This document shows, piece after piece, positions 38,506 to 46,326 of a stretch of 55,223 nt of DNA. The position numbers were made by a program, and so were the translations under genes. Source of the stretch: Fulvivirga lutimaris. Lineage in GTDB: Bacteria > Bacteroidota > Bacteroidia > Cytophagales > Cyclobacteriaceae. Under the pieces are notes generated by a model, which saw only the letters and a program-made list of their open reading frames with translations, had not been told where the DNA came from and did no database searches. Each line of letters starts with the position of its first letter. Positions within the stretch are counted from its first letter, which is position 1. Location: assembly GCF_009711525.1 (NCBI RefSeq), contig NZ_SMLV01000436.1, positions 10,680 to 65,902 on the forward strand. The letters run 5' to 3'.

Positions 38506-39696
38506 TTAAAATAATTTAGGAGCAAATTCTGATAGATAGATTCTCCAATTCCTCCAGATGTGTCCGCCATCAGTTTCCACGTACTCGTACTTCATGCCCA
38601 TGTCATCAAGTTTCTTTCTAAAATCCGTGTTGTTTTTATATAAGAAATCGGTTTTACCAATGCCTATCCAGTACAGCTGATAGCCATTTTTCATTTGGTT
38701 GGCCAGGGTGCTGTCAAAATCAGAATAAACCTTTCCGGTGGCATCTTCTCTTGGCATTATGGCTGCAGAAAACAACCCTACATAATCAAAGGTATTAGGG
38801 TAATATCTGGAGATATGCAAAGCATGGTATCCACCCATTGAAAGACCAGCTATCGCCCTATTGGCCTTGCCGACTTTCACTCGATAATTGCCTTCAACAA
38901 ATTTTACAATGTCCATAAAATTAGCTTCATATTCGCCATTCATGGTTCTTGGCGCCATAAATTGTGGCTTGTAATACCCATCAGAACCTTTGCCTGGCGC
39001 AGCATCTTGTGTTACATTGCCGTTAGGCATGGCAACGATCATTGGCTTCACTTTGCCTTGTGCAATCAGGTTATCCATGATTTGGGCTGTTCTTCCCAAG
39101 TCCATCCAGGCCTCCTCATCACCACCAGCACCATGAAGGAGATATAGCACAGGATATTTTTCATTAGACTTCTCATAGCCTGGAGGAGTATAGATGGTAA
39201 TTCTTCTATCCATTTTAAGACCAGGAGATTGATACCAGGTTTTAGCCACTGTACCATGAGGAATATCATTAACCTTATACAGATCAGCATGGCCGCCACC
39301 GATAATGAAGATGTTGGTAATTGAGGCCACATCTCTTATTAAAAATGGGTTGCTAGGGTCTGTGGTTCTAAGCCCATCAACTATAAAAGCATAGCTGTAT
39401 AACTCAGGTTTAAGTGGCTCGGTTTTATAGGTCCAAACACCTTTATCATCTTTTACCAAAGCTGCACTGCCAGGTGCATCCACCTCTCCAAAAGGCGACT
39501 GAACTTTTATGGTAGGTAAAAAGTCTCCTGTTACTTTAACAGAATCTGCTGCTGGAGCAAAAAGACGAAAGGTTACGGCATTGTCATCATGAATCTCTGG
39601 TGAGACAATTTGCTGAGCATTAAACAACGCCTCCTGACCATAAGAATGGCTAAAGATGATTACTGATAAAAATAGAAGTGCCAGATACTTTTTCAT
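38506..39696 (-). CDS. Secreted CE1/esterase D-type carbohydrate esterase with E-set domain
   Basis: The 396-residue protein has signal peptide ending FSHSYGQ. Residues about 30-130 form a CBM48/E-set domain (VTFRLFAPAADSVKVTGDF). The alpha/beta hydrolase follows with LYLLHGAGGDEEAW as oxyanion region, nucleophile S286 in AGLSMGGYHA and H379 in DGGHIWRNW; the acid is probably in the GKTDFLY segment. This is the plan of feruloyl- and acetyl-xylan-esterase-like enzymes of family CE1, which remove acyl groups from plant or algal glycans. It is a single gene; the GH3 enzyme nearby could act on the same polymer. The 205 bp after its start side hold no gene. Confidence 0.88.
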   Translation of the reverse strand: MKKYLALLFLSVIIFSHSYGQEALFNAQQIVSPEIHDDNAVTFRLFAPAADSVKVTGDFLPTIKVQSPFGEVDAPGSAALVKDDKGVWTYKTEPLKPELYSYAFIVDGLRTTDPSNPFLIRDVASITNIFIIGGGHADLYKVNDIPHGTVAKTWYQSPGLKMDRRITIYTPPGYEKSNEKYPVLYLLHGAGGDEEAWMDLGRTAQIMDNLIAQGKVKPMIVAMPNGNVTQDAAPGKGSDGYYKPQFMAPRTMNGEYEANFMDIVKFVEGNYRVKVGKANRAIAGLSMGGYHALHISRYYPNTFDYVGLFSAAIMPREDATGKVYSDFDSTLANQMKNGYQLYWIGIGKTDFLYKNNTDFRKKLDDMGMKYEYVETDGGHIWRNWRIYLSEFAPKLF

Positions 39697-39901
39697 GGGT
39701 TTATATTCAATTATTGTTAGTTCGAATACTTAATGTGTCTATATGACGCATTGAAATTAGCACATTATTTTTTCTCAGGCAAGTAGTGGAAAAGAAAGCA
39801 GGAGTATTTAGGTTGATCAGTATTGGTTTTTCCAATGGAATTCCTGCGGGAAAAACGAGCCTAGCTGGGATATATGCTGCTGGCCTTTGTTACATCACGT
39901 T

Positions 39902-40378
39902 TCAAATATCCGACTGTACGTCCTTCAACATTAATTGCTTTAATCCATCTCTGAATTTTATTATTTCTAGCTGTTCAGGGTTTAATTCAAGTGATTTATT
40001 AAGATATTTCAATTTAGTAGAGTCATCATAGAGTATGAATAAAGCAGCATTTCTATATGCTTCATCAGTTCTGTAATCCAATTCAGCCGCTTTGACAAAA
40101 AATTTAACGCTAGGATGTTCAATGAAAAATGTGTCCAATTGAAGTTCTCCAATTGAGTAGCCAAGTTTATAGTAAACCTCACCTATAGTTGTATCCACTT
40201 TTAAGATAGACTCATATGCTAACCTAGCTTCTTTATATTTATCTAGTTCGTAATACTTGTTAGCTTGTATTAGGATAGAGTCAATATTTACTGTTTCGAT
40301 TGCGACATTCAAGTTTTTACTGCTGTCAGATTTGCTAGAGCAGGAAGCCAAGATTAATATTAAATACAAGAATCTCAT
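39902..40378 (-). CDS. TPR-repeat lipoprotein
   Basis: The protein has 159 residues from the ATG at 40378, which gives the leader MRFLYLILILASC with lipobox Cys13. The frame stays open to 40402, but those codons overlap a palindrome. Tetratricopeptide-like helices follow: ANKYYELDKYKEARLAYESIL, VYYKLGYSIGELQ and a third around DEAYRNAALF. It is probably anchored in the inner or outer membrane and binds a protein partner. No partner is evident. The 205 bp between its stop and the esterase start show no convincing gene. Confidence 0.7.
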   Translation of the reverse strand: MRFLYLILILASCSSKSDSSKNLNVAIETVNIDSILIQANKYYELDKYKEARLAYESILKVDTTIGEVYYKLGYSIGELQLDTFFIEHPSVKFFVKAAELDYRTDEAYRNAALFILYDDSTKLKYLNKSLELNPEQLEIIKFRDGLKQLMLKDVQSDI

Positions 40379-40390
40379 GGTAGTAATGAA

Positions 40391-40429
40391 TGGATGTAAC
40401 ATCCAGCTATCAGCAATTGCTGATATCCG
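40391..40429. repeat. Palindrome pair, including CGGATATCA-family copy 2
   Basis: TGGATG-TAA-CATCCA (40391-40405) is followed by a perfect 18-bp palindrome TATCAGCAATTGCTGATA (40408-40425) that ends in ATCCG. The second shares its core, CAATTGCTGAT, with the copy at 46274-46299. It lies between the GH3 stop and the TPR lipoprotein start. Confidence 0.6.
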
Positions 40430-40437
40430 TAACCAAA

Positions 40438-42945
40438 TTAATTACCATCGCATCCTGGCTTAGCATCGAGGTCAGACCCTAATCGAATATTACTAAGTCC
40501 TATATCTGTACCTTCACCTGCTTTGATCATGAATGCCGAGCTGATGTTGGTCATATCAACGCCAAGATTAGCAAAGCAGCTTAGGCTTATTCTATATTCT
40601 CGCCAGTCCGTAGCTTCTATATTAATATCAAGGGTGAGGTTGCAATCAGTATCAGGATTACACACACCAATTTGAACCACTGAATTAGCAGCAAATGATT
40701 TTGCAAAGAACGCCAATTCCATGGCGCCATTGGCTTGTCGGGCCATATCGCTGGTTGAAGATGCACTGATTTGCAATTGGTTCTGATCTGCTTTAGTCCA
40801 TTTTAATCTTAATGCATCTTCCTGCGCCTGATGATCTGTTTTGCTAACAATCAACCCTCCCACTGATGATGGAAAGCTTGCTATTTGCTTGTTCAAATCA
40901 CCTGATCTCAACCATATTTCCCAAGGTGCAACAGGAGCGCCTTTAATGAAAAATTCCCCTGTAGATACTGCCGCACTATTGTCTATACCTGAGTCTTCTG
41001 AAAGAGGATCAATAGTTGATTGATCTTTATAGGAAAGACCATAACCCAGTTTAAACAAAGGTTCAGCATCAGCAGATGCTACAGCCGTAGATGGCCATGA
41101 GAATGATAGTCGACCTTTAAAATCATAAGACGGATCACGTTGAAATAACATGTCTGATATACCGCCTCCTTCACTGCCAGGCAACCATGCAGCAATAAAT
41201 GCTTCAGAATTGTTTATTTCTGGATTGGTCCACAATGGACGACCTGATAGAAAAACTGACACTACAGGAATACCTTTCTCTTTAAAAGCTGCGAGGGTGT
41301 TAACATCAAAACCATTAGGAACAAAGTCAAGATTTTCACGATCGCCCTGAAATTCAGCGTATGGATCCTCCCCATAGACCGCTATCACAACATCTGCTGC
41401 TACATTTGCATCGGCATTAGCTGAGTAAATTACCTTGCCACCTGCTGCATCTACCGCTTCTTTTATACCGTCTAGTATTGACATACCATTAGGAAATTCA
41501 TCATTGGTGTGACCTGTACCTTGCCATGAAAGTGTCCACCCACCACAAGCTTTTGAGATGCTTTCGGCACCATCACCTACTACCAAAATGGTTTTTGAGG
41601 GATCAATAGGCAAAACACCATTATTATTTTTGACCAGTACCAAAGACTCACGAACAGCCTGGCGTGCAATGGCCCTATTTTTAGGAAGACCTAACTGACT
41701 TTCATCTCCAGCGTTTTTACGGGTGCTTGGAGCACCTTTAGTAAATATACCTGATGCTAATTTTACCCGCAGAATCCTGCGTACGGCATCATCCAGACGG
41801 GCCATAGGAATCGTTCCGCTCTTTACATGTTTTAATGTGCTTTCATACAATCCCCTCCAGCTATCTGGCGCCATATACATATCCAACCCGGCATTAATTG
41901 CCTGCGGGCAGTCCGTGTTTGTACAACCTTCAACCTGACCATGACCATTCCAATCACCTACCACGAAACCATTAAAACCAAGTCGCCCCTTTAACACATC
42001 CGTTAAAAGTTCTTTGTCACCGTGTAGTTTTCTTCCTTGCCAACTAGAAAAAGACGCCATCACCGTTTGAACACCTGCAGGTATGGCACCGTAGTAACCT
42101 GCAGCATGTATATTGCGCAATTCAGCCTCGCTAATAAGTGCATCTCCCTGATCAACACCCTTTTCTGTCGCTCCATCTGCAAGAAAGTGTTTGGCACTGG
42201 ATATCACGCGACCATCACCCATAAAATCAGCTTCTCCTAAATGACCTTGCAGCCCATAAACAACACGAGGCGCATATGCTTTCACTATTGTGGTATCTTC
42301 AGAAAACCCTTCATAACTTCTGCCCCAGCGAGTATCTTGAGGTAATGCCAAGGTAGGTGCAAAGGTCCAATCATGACCAGACACTGTAAGTTCATGGGCA
42401 GTTACTGCTGCAATCTGCTCTATTAAATCAGGGTTGTTCATAGCACCAAGACCTACATTATGTGGAAAAATGATGGCTCCTTTAAGATTGGCATGACCAT
42501 GTACTGCGTCTATCCCCCATATACTAGGAATGGCTACTTCTACTCCTTCATCATCGATGGATGCATTGTAGTATTTATCAGCCATCTCCAACCACGACTT
42601 GGTGTCTGAATAAGACAAAGGCCCGGGTGCTGAATTTCCTCCACTCAGCACAGAGCCTATACGATATTTTTTTACCTCCTCAGGAGTGATAGATTCACTG
42701 TCTGCCTGAATTACCTGCCCTACTTTTTGCTCTAGGGTCAGCTTCGGTAATATTTCATCTATCTGAGCTTCAATAGCAGGATCTAATGGCAGCGGTTTAA
42801 TGGCACGCCACTCTTCAGGATTGACCATATTTGATGATTTCTCTGCTGCAGGGGCTTCGTTCTTTTTTTCAGAACATCCTACAATCAGAAATGAAATAAT
42901 AAAAGATAGAGCGATAGTTGAAATAAAATATTTGACAGTACTCAT
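40438..42945 (-). CDS. GH3 beta-glucosidase lipoprotein with C-terminal ExoP-like domain
   Basis: The 835-residue protein has lipobox IVGC (Cys24). The N-terminal GH3 barrel contains KHFLADG and the nucleophile D331 in GFVVGDWNG. The GH3 C-terminal domain has LVVGDGAESI and GYGLSYKD. From about 670 a beta-sandwich follows with paired cysteines (VCNPDTDC), like the galactose-binding-type domain of ExoP from Pseudoalteromonas. This plan suits an exo-beta-1,3/1,4-glucosidase acting at the cell surface on oligosaccharides. Upstream lies copy A of a 117-bp repeat, the same block found upstream of the amidohydrolase gene, so the two genes may be co-regulated. Confidence 0.92.
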   Translation of the reverse strand: MSTVKYFISTIALSFIISFLIVGCSEKKNEAPAAEKSSNMVNPEEWRAIKPLPLDPAIEAQIDEILPKLTLEQKVGQVIQADSESITPEEVKKYRIGSVLSGGNSAPGPLSYSDTKSWLEMADKYYNASIDDEGVEVAIPSIWGIDAVHGHANLKGAIIFPHNVGLGAMNNPDLIEQIAAVTAHELTVSGHDWTFAPTLALPQDTRWGRSYEGFSEDTTIVKAYAPRVVYGLQGHLGEADFMGDGRVISSAKHFLADGATEKGVDQGDALISEAELRNIHAAGYYGAIPAGVQTVMASFSSWQGRKLHGDKELLTDVLKGRLGFNGFVVGDWNGHGQVEGCTNTDCPQAINAGLDMYMAPDSWRGLYESTLKHVKSGTIPMARLDDAVRRILRVKLASGIFTKGAPSTRKNAGDESQLGLPKNRAIARQAVRESLVLVKNNNGVLPIDPSKTILVVGDGAESISKACGGWTLSWQGTGHTNDEFPNGMSILDGIKEAVDAAGGKVIYSANADANVAADVVIAVYGEDPYAEFQGDRENLDFVPNGFDVNTLAAFKEKGIPVVSVFLSGRPLWTNPEINNSEAFIAAWLPGSEGGGISDMLFQRDPSYDFKGRLSFSWPSTAVASADAEPLFKLGYGLSYKDQSTIDPLSEDSGIDNSAAVSTGEFFIKGAPVAPWEIWLRSGDLNKQIASFPSSVGGLIVSKTDHQAQEDALRLKWTKADQNQLQISASSTSDMARQANGAMELAFFAKSFAANSVVQIGVCNPDTDCNLTLDINIEATDWREYRISLSCFANLGVDMTNISSAFMIKAGEGTDIGLSNIRLGSDLDAKPGCDGN

Positions 42946-43007
42946 GTTGGAATTGATATAAGGGGTGATTTATGATAGATTAGATTAACTGCGATAATTA
43001 GCTAAGA

Positions 43008-43124
43008 TTCTAACGAAAATATCTTTAATTAATCAATAAATACGCATTCAGGGGTATTTTTTTATCCTGCTAAGCTATTAATTGATTGTTGGTAACTTAT
43101 CTCGTCCTCGTTACAAACGAGGAC
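43008..43124. repeat. Duplicated upstream block, copy A, ending in a REP-like hairpin
   Basis: This 117-bp block is about 90% identical to 44928-45045 (about ten substitutions and one indel by eye). Shared features on the minus strand are AAAAATACCCC-GAATGCGTATTTATTG, an AAAGATATTTTCGTTAGAA box and the hairpin GTCCTCGT-TACAA-ACGAGGAC (43104-43124). The hairpin is followed by TAGTTAGG up to 43132, next to the amidohydrolase stop. It starts 63 bp upstream of the GH3 start codon. Confidence 0.8.
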
Positions 43125-43133
43125 TAGTTAGGT

Positions 43134-44822
43134 TTAATTTATGCTATGGGCATTTTTCCACCCTGGACCTCTTACAACTTTCCCTGCTAATGCTCCTGTA
43201 TGTTCTCCTTCCTTGATTACCTGGACTCCATTAACAAAAACATGGCTCATACCTGTTGAATATTGCATGGGATCTTCAAATGTCGCGTGGTCTTGGATTT
43301 GGTTGGGATCAAAGAGTACTATATCAGCATAATACCCTGTTTTTAGTGCTCCTCGTTTTTTGATTTTCAAATTGGTGGCGGGTAAAGTAGTTAGTTTATA
43401 TATAGCTTCTTCCAGCGAAATCACATTTTCGTCTCGAACGTATTTGCCTAGTAACCTGGAAAAATTACCATATGCGCGAGGGTGTGTACTCGATTTAAGG
43501 AAAACACCTTCAGGGGCTGAAGATTCAGCATCTGACCCAAAGCTCATGTAAGGTAAAGCTATTTGCTTCTTCACATTTTCTTCTGACATCAAGAAATACA
43601 CCGTTCCTACTCTGCTACCATCTTGAATCACAAGATCCATTGCGGTTTCTTCGGGAGATTGGTTTCGCATTTTGGCCACTTCAGCAAGTGTTTTTCCCGT
43701 CAAGTATTTTAAACTGTCATTTTTAAAACCTATTAATAAAACTTTATCGGCAGAGCCAGTCATCTGCATCAGGTTTTCCCATTCTTCAGATGGAGTTGTC
43801 ATTTCCTTTAGTACTTTAGCTCTAATTTCAGGGTCTTGCAACCGTTCGGCCCATTTATCATAACCACCTTCCTGCACCCATGGTGGCATTGCAGCATCTA
43901 ATCCCGTAGCACCTGCAATGTAATTGTACATATCGGTTGTGATCTGTAATCCCGCCTCTCGAGCCGAATCAATTTTTGCTATTACATCATCGTACTTATT
44001 CCAATTTTCCTCACCACTTAGCTTGAGGTGATAAACCTCTGCTCTTATATCAGCCTCATGAGCTATTCTTATTAATTCATCCAAGCTTTCTAAGATTTTA
44101 CCCCCTTCACTTCTCATATGCGATATATACATGCCGTCATATTCAGAAGCCACTCTACATAATTCAATCAATTCTTCTGTACTAGAGTAAAATGCAGGTG
44201 CATAGATCAACGAAGACCCGATACCCAATGCACCTTCTTGCATGGCATGTCGAACCATAGATTTCATAGAGTCAAGCTCTTCAAATGTAGGAGCTCTATC
44301 TTCATATCCGACAGTATGTATTCTAAGCGTTGTGGCACCTACAAAAGAAGCTACATTGGGTGATATGCCTTTTTTAACTATGAAGTCAAGATATTCACTT
44401 AAGGAAGTCCACTCAATATCGAATTTGATATCACCCTGACTCTCCAATTCTTCCTTTTTCATTTTCTCATTCAAAGGACCCATAGACCAACCTTCTCCAA
44501 ATACTTCCAACGTCACACCTTGTCTTATATCACTTTGAGATTTACCATCTTCAATCAAAGAATTCACTGCCCAACTTAGCATATTTATAAAACCAGGGGC
44601 AACCACCAAACCTGAAGCATCAATTTCCAATTCGCCTTTTGCCCCCTGCAGGTCTCCTATGGCTGCTATCGTGTCGGCAATAATACCAACATCACCTACA
44701 TAAGAAGCGTTGCCAGAACCATCAACGATCTGACCGTTTTTGATAAGAACGTCAAACGTTTGAGGAGAGGAGCATCCTGTCACAAGGATGAGCATAATGA
44801 TTTTAATTGTTTTCAATTTCAT
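43134..44822 (-). CDS. D-aminoacylase-like amidohydrolase lipoprotein lacking the HxH motif
   Basis: The 562-residue protein has lipobox VTGC (Cys17). The frame FDVLIKNGQIVDGSG...VAPGF and the C-terminal GYYADIVLFDP are typical of N-acyl-D-amino-acid deacylases. Usual members follow PGFID with HxH and later have GNCG, supplying metal ligands. Here the text reads APGFINMLSWAVNS and EVFGEGWSMG, so both the His pair and the Cys are missing. The other ligands remain: YISHMRSEG, EVYHLKLSG and SFGSDAES, as does HPRAYGNFSR. It may use one metal with Glu replacing Cys, or have changed activity. The same text occurs in a branch of secreted amidohydrolases, as far as I recall. Confidence 0.82.
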   Translation of the reverse strand: MKLKTIKIIMLILVTGCSSPQTFDVLIKNGQIVDGSGNASYVGDVGIIADTIAAIGDLQGAKGELEIDASGLVVAPGFINMLSWAVNSLIEDGKSQSDIRQGVTLEVFGEGWSMGPLNEKMKKEELESQGDIKFDIEWTSLSEYLDFIVKKGISPNVASFVGATTLRIHTVGYEDRAPTFEELDSMKSMVRHAMQEGALGIGSSLIYAPAFYSSTEELIELCRVASEYDGMYISHMRSEGGKILESLDELIRIAHEADIRAEVYHLKLSGEENWNKYDDVIAKIDSAREAGLQITTDMYNYIAGATGLDAAMPPWVQEGGYDKWAERLQDPEIRAKVLKEMTTPSEEWENLMQMTGSADKVLLIGFKNDSLKYLTGKTLAEVAKMRNQSPEETAMDLVIQDGSRVGTVYFLMSEENVKKQIALPYMSFGSDAESSAPEGVFLKSSTHPRAYGNFSRLLGKYVRDENVISLEEAIYKLTTLPATNLKIKKRGALKTGYYADIVLFDPNQIQDHATFEDPMQYSTGMSHVFVNGVQVIKEGEHTGALAGKVVRGPGWKNAHSIN

Positions 44823-44863
44823 AATTTGTCTGATTATTGGCTGAACAGAGAATGATATGCTGC

Positions 44864-44923
44864 CGCGCGATTGTATCGCGTGACTATAAAACGATAGGCA
44901 CTCGTTTAAAACGAGCGCTAGCG
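44864..44923. repeat. Cluster of short palindromes upstream of the amidohydrolase gene
   Basis: CGCGAT-TGT-ATCGCG (44866-44880), the 15-bp palindrome CTCGTTTAAAACGAG (44901-44915) and CGCTAGCG (44916-44923) follow each other. CTCGTTT...ACGAG resembles the stem of the nearby REP-like hairpins, so these are probably diverged members of the same family. Confidence 0.5.
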
Positions 44924-44927
44924 GAGT

Positions 44928-45045
44928 TTCTAACGAAAATATCTTTAAATAACCAATAAATACGCATTCGGGGGTATTTTTTTGTGCTGCTATGCTATTA
45001 TTTGAATGTTGGTTAACTTATCTCGTCCTCGTTTGAAACGAGGAC
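44928..45045. repeat. Duplicated upstream block, copy B
   Basis: This is the partner of 43008-43124 in direct orientation, 1.9 kb apart. Its hairpin is longer: GTCCTCGTTT-G-AAACGAGGAC (45025-45045), 10-bp arms and a one-base loop. It starts 106 bp upstream of the amidohydrolase start and ends 28 bp from the transposase stop. The two copies bracket the amidohydrolase gene. Confidence 0.8.
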
Positions 45046-45052
45046 GCTTGGA

Positions 45053-45073
45053 ATTTGCGTTTTCAACGCAAAT
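45053..45073. repeat. Hairpin at the transposase stop codon
   Basis: ATTTGCGTT (45053-45061) and AACGCAAAT (45065-45073) are perfect arms with a 3-nt loop that touch the stop codon of the RAYT-like gene. It may end or protect its transcript, or be a recognition hairpin for the transposase. Confidence 0.55.
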
Positions 45074-45618
45074 CATACAACCGTGACATTAACCATACCC
45101 TTCCCTCCAGCATAATCGGTGGCACTACTATAAACATATTGATCAGGCTCATGTACTAATCCTGCTCGCACCGGATTATCATGTATATAGTCAATTTTAT
45201 TCATCATATCTATTGTACTCATGTCAATAGCATGGTTGTCGTCCTTCCATAATTTATAATTTTCCGCTCGACCCGTTCTTCTTGCCTCAAAGGAGAATTT
45301 ATCTAAAAGCCAATCCCTTCTACTCTCAGGAATTTCCTGAATTAATTCCACAATCTTTTTTGATGTAAATTTTTTGAAATCCCTCAAGAAACCAGACATC
45401 CCCAATTCCGTATCCACCTTGCCTACTATATGAATATGGTTGGACATGATAACCCAGGCATATAAGTTCAATCCTTTATTTGCTATGCAATAATTTAGCG
45501 ATTCAACTATAACATCTTTGTAATCCCTTCGGCTAAATACATCAATCCAATACACGACCGTCATGGTTATGAAATAACATGCCTGCTGATCCTGTATTTT
45601 GTATCTATCGCCTGACAC
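45073..45618 (-). CDS. REP-associated tyrosine transposase (RAYT, Y1/HUH type)
   Basis: The 181-residue protein has the HUH metal motif H61-I-H63 in VIMSNHIHIVGK. The segment NKIDYIHDNPVRAGLV follows, where Tyr144 is the likely nucleophile, then YVYSSATDYAG. These match the single-domain IS200-related RAYT family, usually found once per genome and tied to REP palindromes that it can cut and join as single-stranded DNA. It has no transposon ends of its own. REP-like hairpins with the core CCTCGTT...AACGAGG lie on both sides (43104, 45025, 45674, 45734), which supports the assignment. Confidence 0.9.
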   Translation of the reverse strand: MSGDRYKIQDQQACYFITMTVVYWIDVFSRRDYKDVIVESLNYCIANKGLNLYAWVIMSNHIHIVGKVDTELGMSGFLRDFKKFTSKKIVELIQEIPESRRDWLLDKFSFEARRTGRAENYKLWKDDNHAIDMSTIDMMNKIDYIHDNPVRAGLVHEPDQYVYSSATDYAGGKGMVNVTVV

Positions 45619-45673
45619 TAATCTATTGATTCATTTTTCTTATTTATCGAATTAGAAATGCTTATTTCATAAA

Positions 45674-45762
45674 TCCTCGTTACAAACGAGGACTAGTTAG
45701 GGCTTTATATATCCTAGACATACGGAATCTAGGTACAAACGAGGACTAGTTAGGGTCCGTAT
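45674..45762. repeat. REP-like repeat cluster upstream of the transposase gene
   Basis: The hairpin TCCTCGT-TACAA-ACGAGGA (45674-45692) is followed by CTAGTTAGGG. A second copy keeps the right part, TACAAACGAGGACTAGTTAG (from 45734), an exact direct repeat of 45681 onward. Between and around them are CCTAGA/TCTAGG (45713/45728) and ATACGGA/TCCGTAT (45720/45756), which nest the second copy in a larger fold, like a bacterial interspersed mosaic element. It fills the gap between the VOC gene end and the transposase start. Confidence 0.7.
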
Positions 45763-45772
45763 ATGCACTGGC

Positions 45773-46228
45773 CTATTTGGAGCTTATAACTTCTATCCAG
45801 TTCTCATCAAGATCCTTAATATATACTTTTCTAATTCCTCCAGGCCTAACGATAACACTACCTGATTGAGCTGATGGATAGCTGTATAGTTTAAGTTCTA
45901 GTTTGTCTACATTTTTGAGAAATGAATCAAAATCAGGTACGAACAAAGCAAAGTGCGTGGCCATATGTGTTAGCGTATTTTCTTTATCAACTGTTTGTAG
46001 ATGTAATTCTTTACCTTCACTCAATGAAAGCCATATTACCCCTTCCCTTCTATTAGCATCAGGAATTCTTTCAAGACCAAACAATTGTTCGTAAAAGTCA
46101 GATGCCTTATTAACATCTTTGACTGATAATCCAATATGTCCCAGTGTTACTCCACTGGCTTCAATTTCCTGTCCAAACAGATGGCATGACCAAAGGACAA
46201 TAACCAATATTAAAGTGATCTTCTTCAT
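45773..46228 (-). CDS. Exported VOC/glyoxalase-fold protein
   Basis: The protein has 151 residues from the ATG at 46228, which yields signal peptide MKKITLILVIVLWSCHLFGQ. The frame opens at 46267, but that adds 13 residues before the signal. The core GHIGLSVKDVNKASDFYEQLFGL is the beta-alpha-beta start of a VOC half, with later HFALFVPDFDSF and VYIKDLDENWIEVIS. Possible metal ligands are the His of GHIGLS, the His of THFALF and the terminal Glu. Substrate is unknown; secretion is unusual for glyoxalases but common for Bacteroidota VOC proteins. A CGGATATCA palindrome precedes it. Confidence 0.8.
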   Translation of the reverse strand: MKKITLILVIVLWSCHLFGQEIEASGVTLGHIGLSVKDVNKASDFYEQLFGLERIPDANRREGVIWLSLSEGKELHLQTVDKENTLTHMATHFALFVPDFDSFLKNVDKLELKLYSYPSAQSGSVIVRPGGIRKVYIKDLDENWIEVISSK

Positions 46229-46273
46229 TTCAAATTGAATTTTTGTTTTCAAAAGAGGTCTGCGCACAACGCC

Positions 46274-46299
46274 CGGATATCAACAATTGCTGATGTCCG
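46274..46299. repeat. CGGATATCA-type palindrome, copy 3
   Basis: CGGATATCA (46274-46282) and TGATGTCCG (46291-46299) flank ACAATTGC, giving a 9-bp stem with one wobble pair. It lies between the M28 stop (46327) and the VOC start (46228), as the other two copies lie between minus-strand genes. Confidence 0.65.
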
Positions 46300-46326
46300 A
46301 ATCCCAATTTATTGATAAAGCACTTA

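Noticed and set aside
39786-40031. 81-residue plus-strand frame between the esterase and TPR lipoprotein genes
   Set aside because: It runs over 100 bp into the lipoprotein gene on the other strand and its composition looks non-coding.
45681-45755. Direct repeats considered as a CRISPR array
   Set aside because: Only two copies, palindromic, with no spacer series and no cas genes; they fit REP elements beside the RAYT gene.
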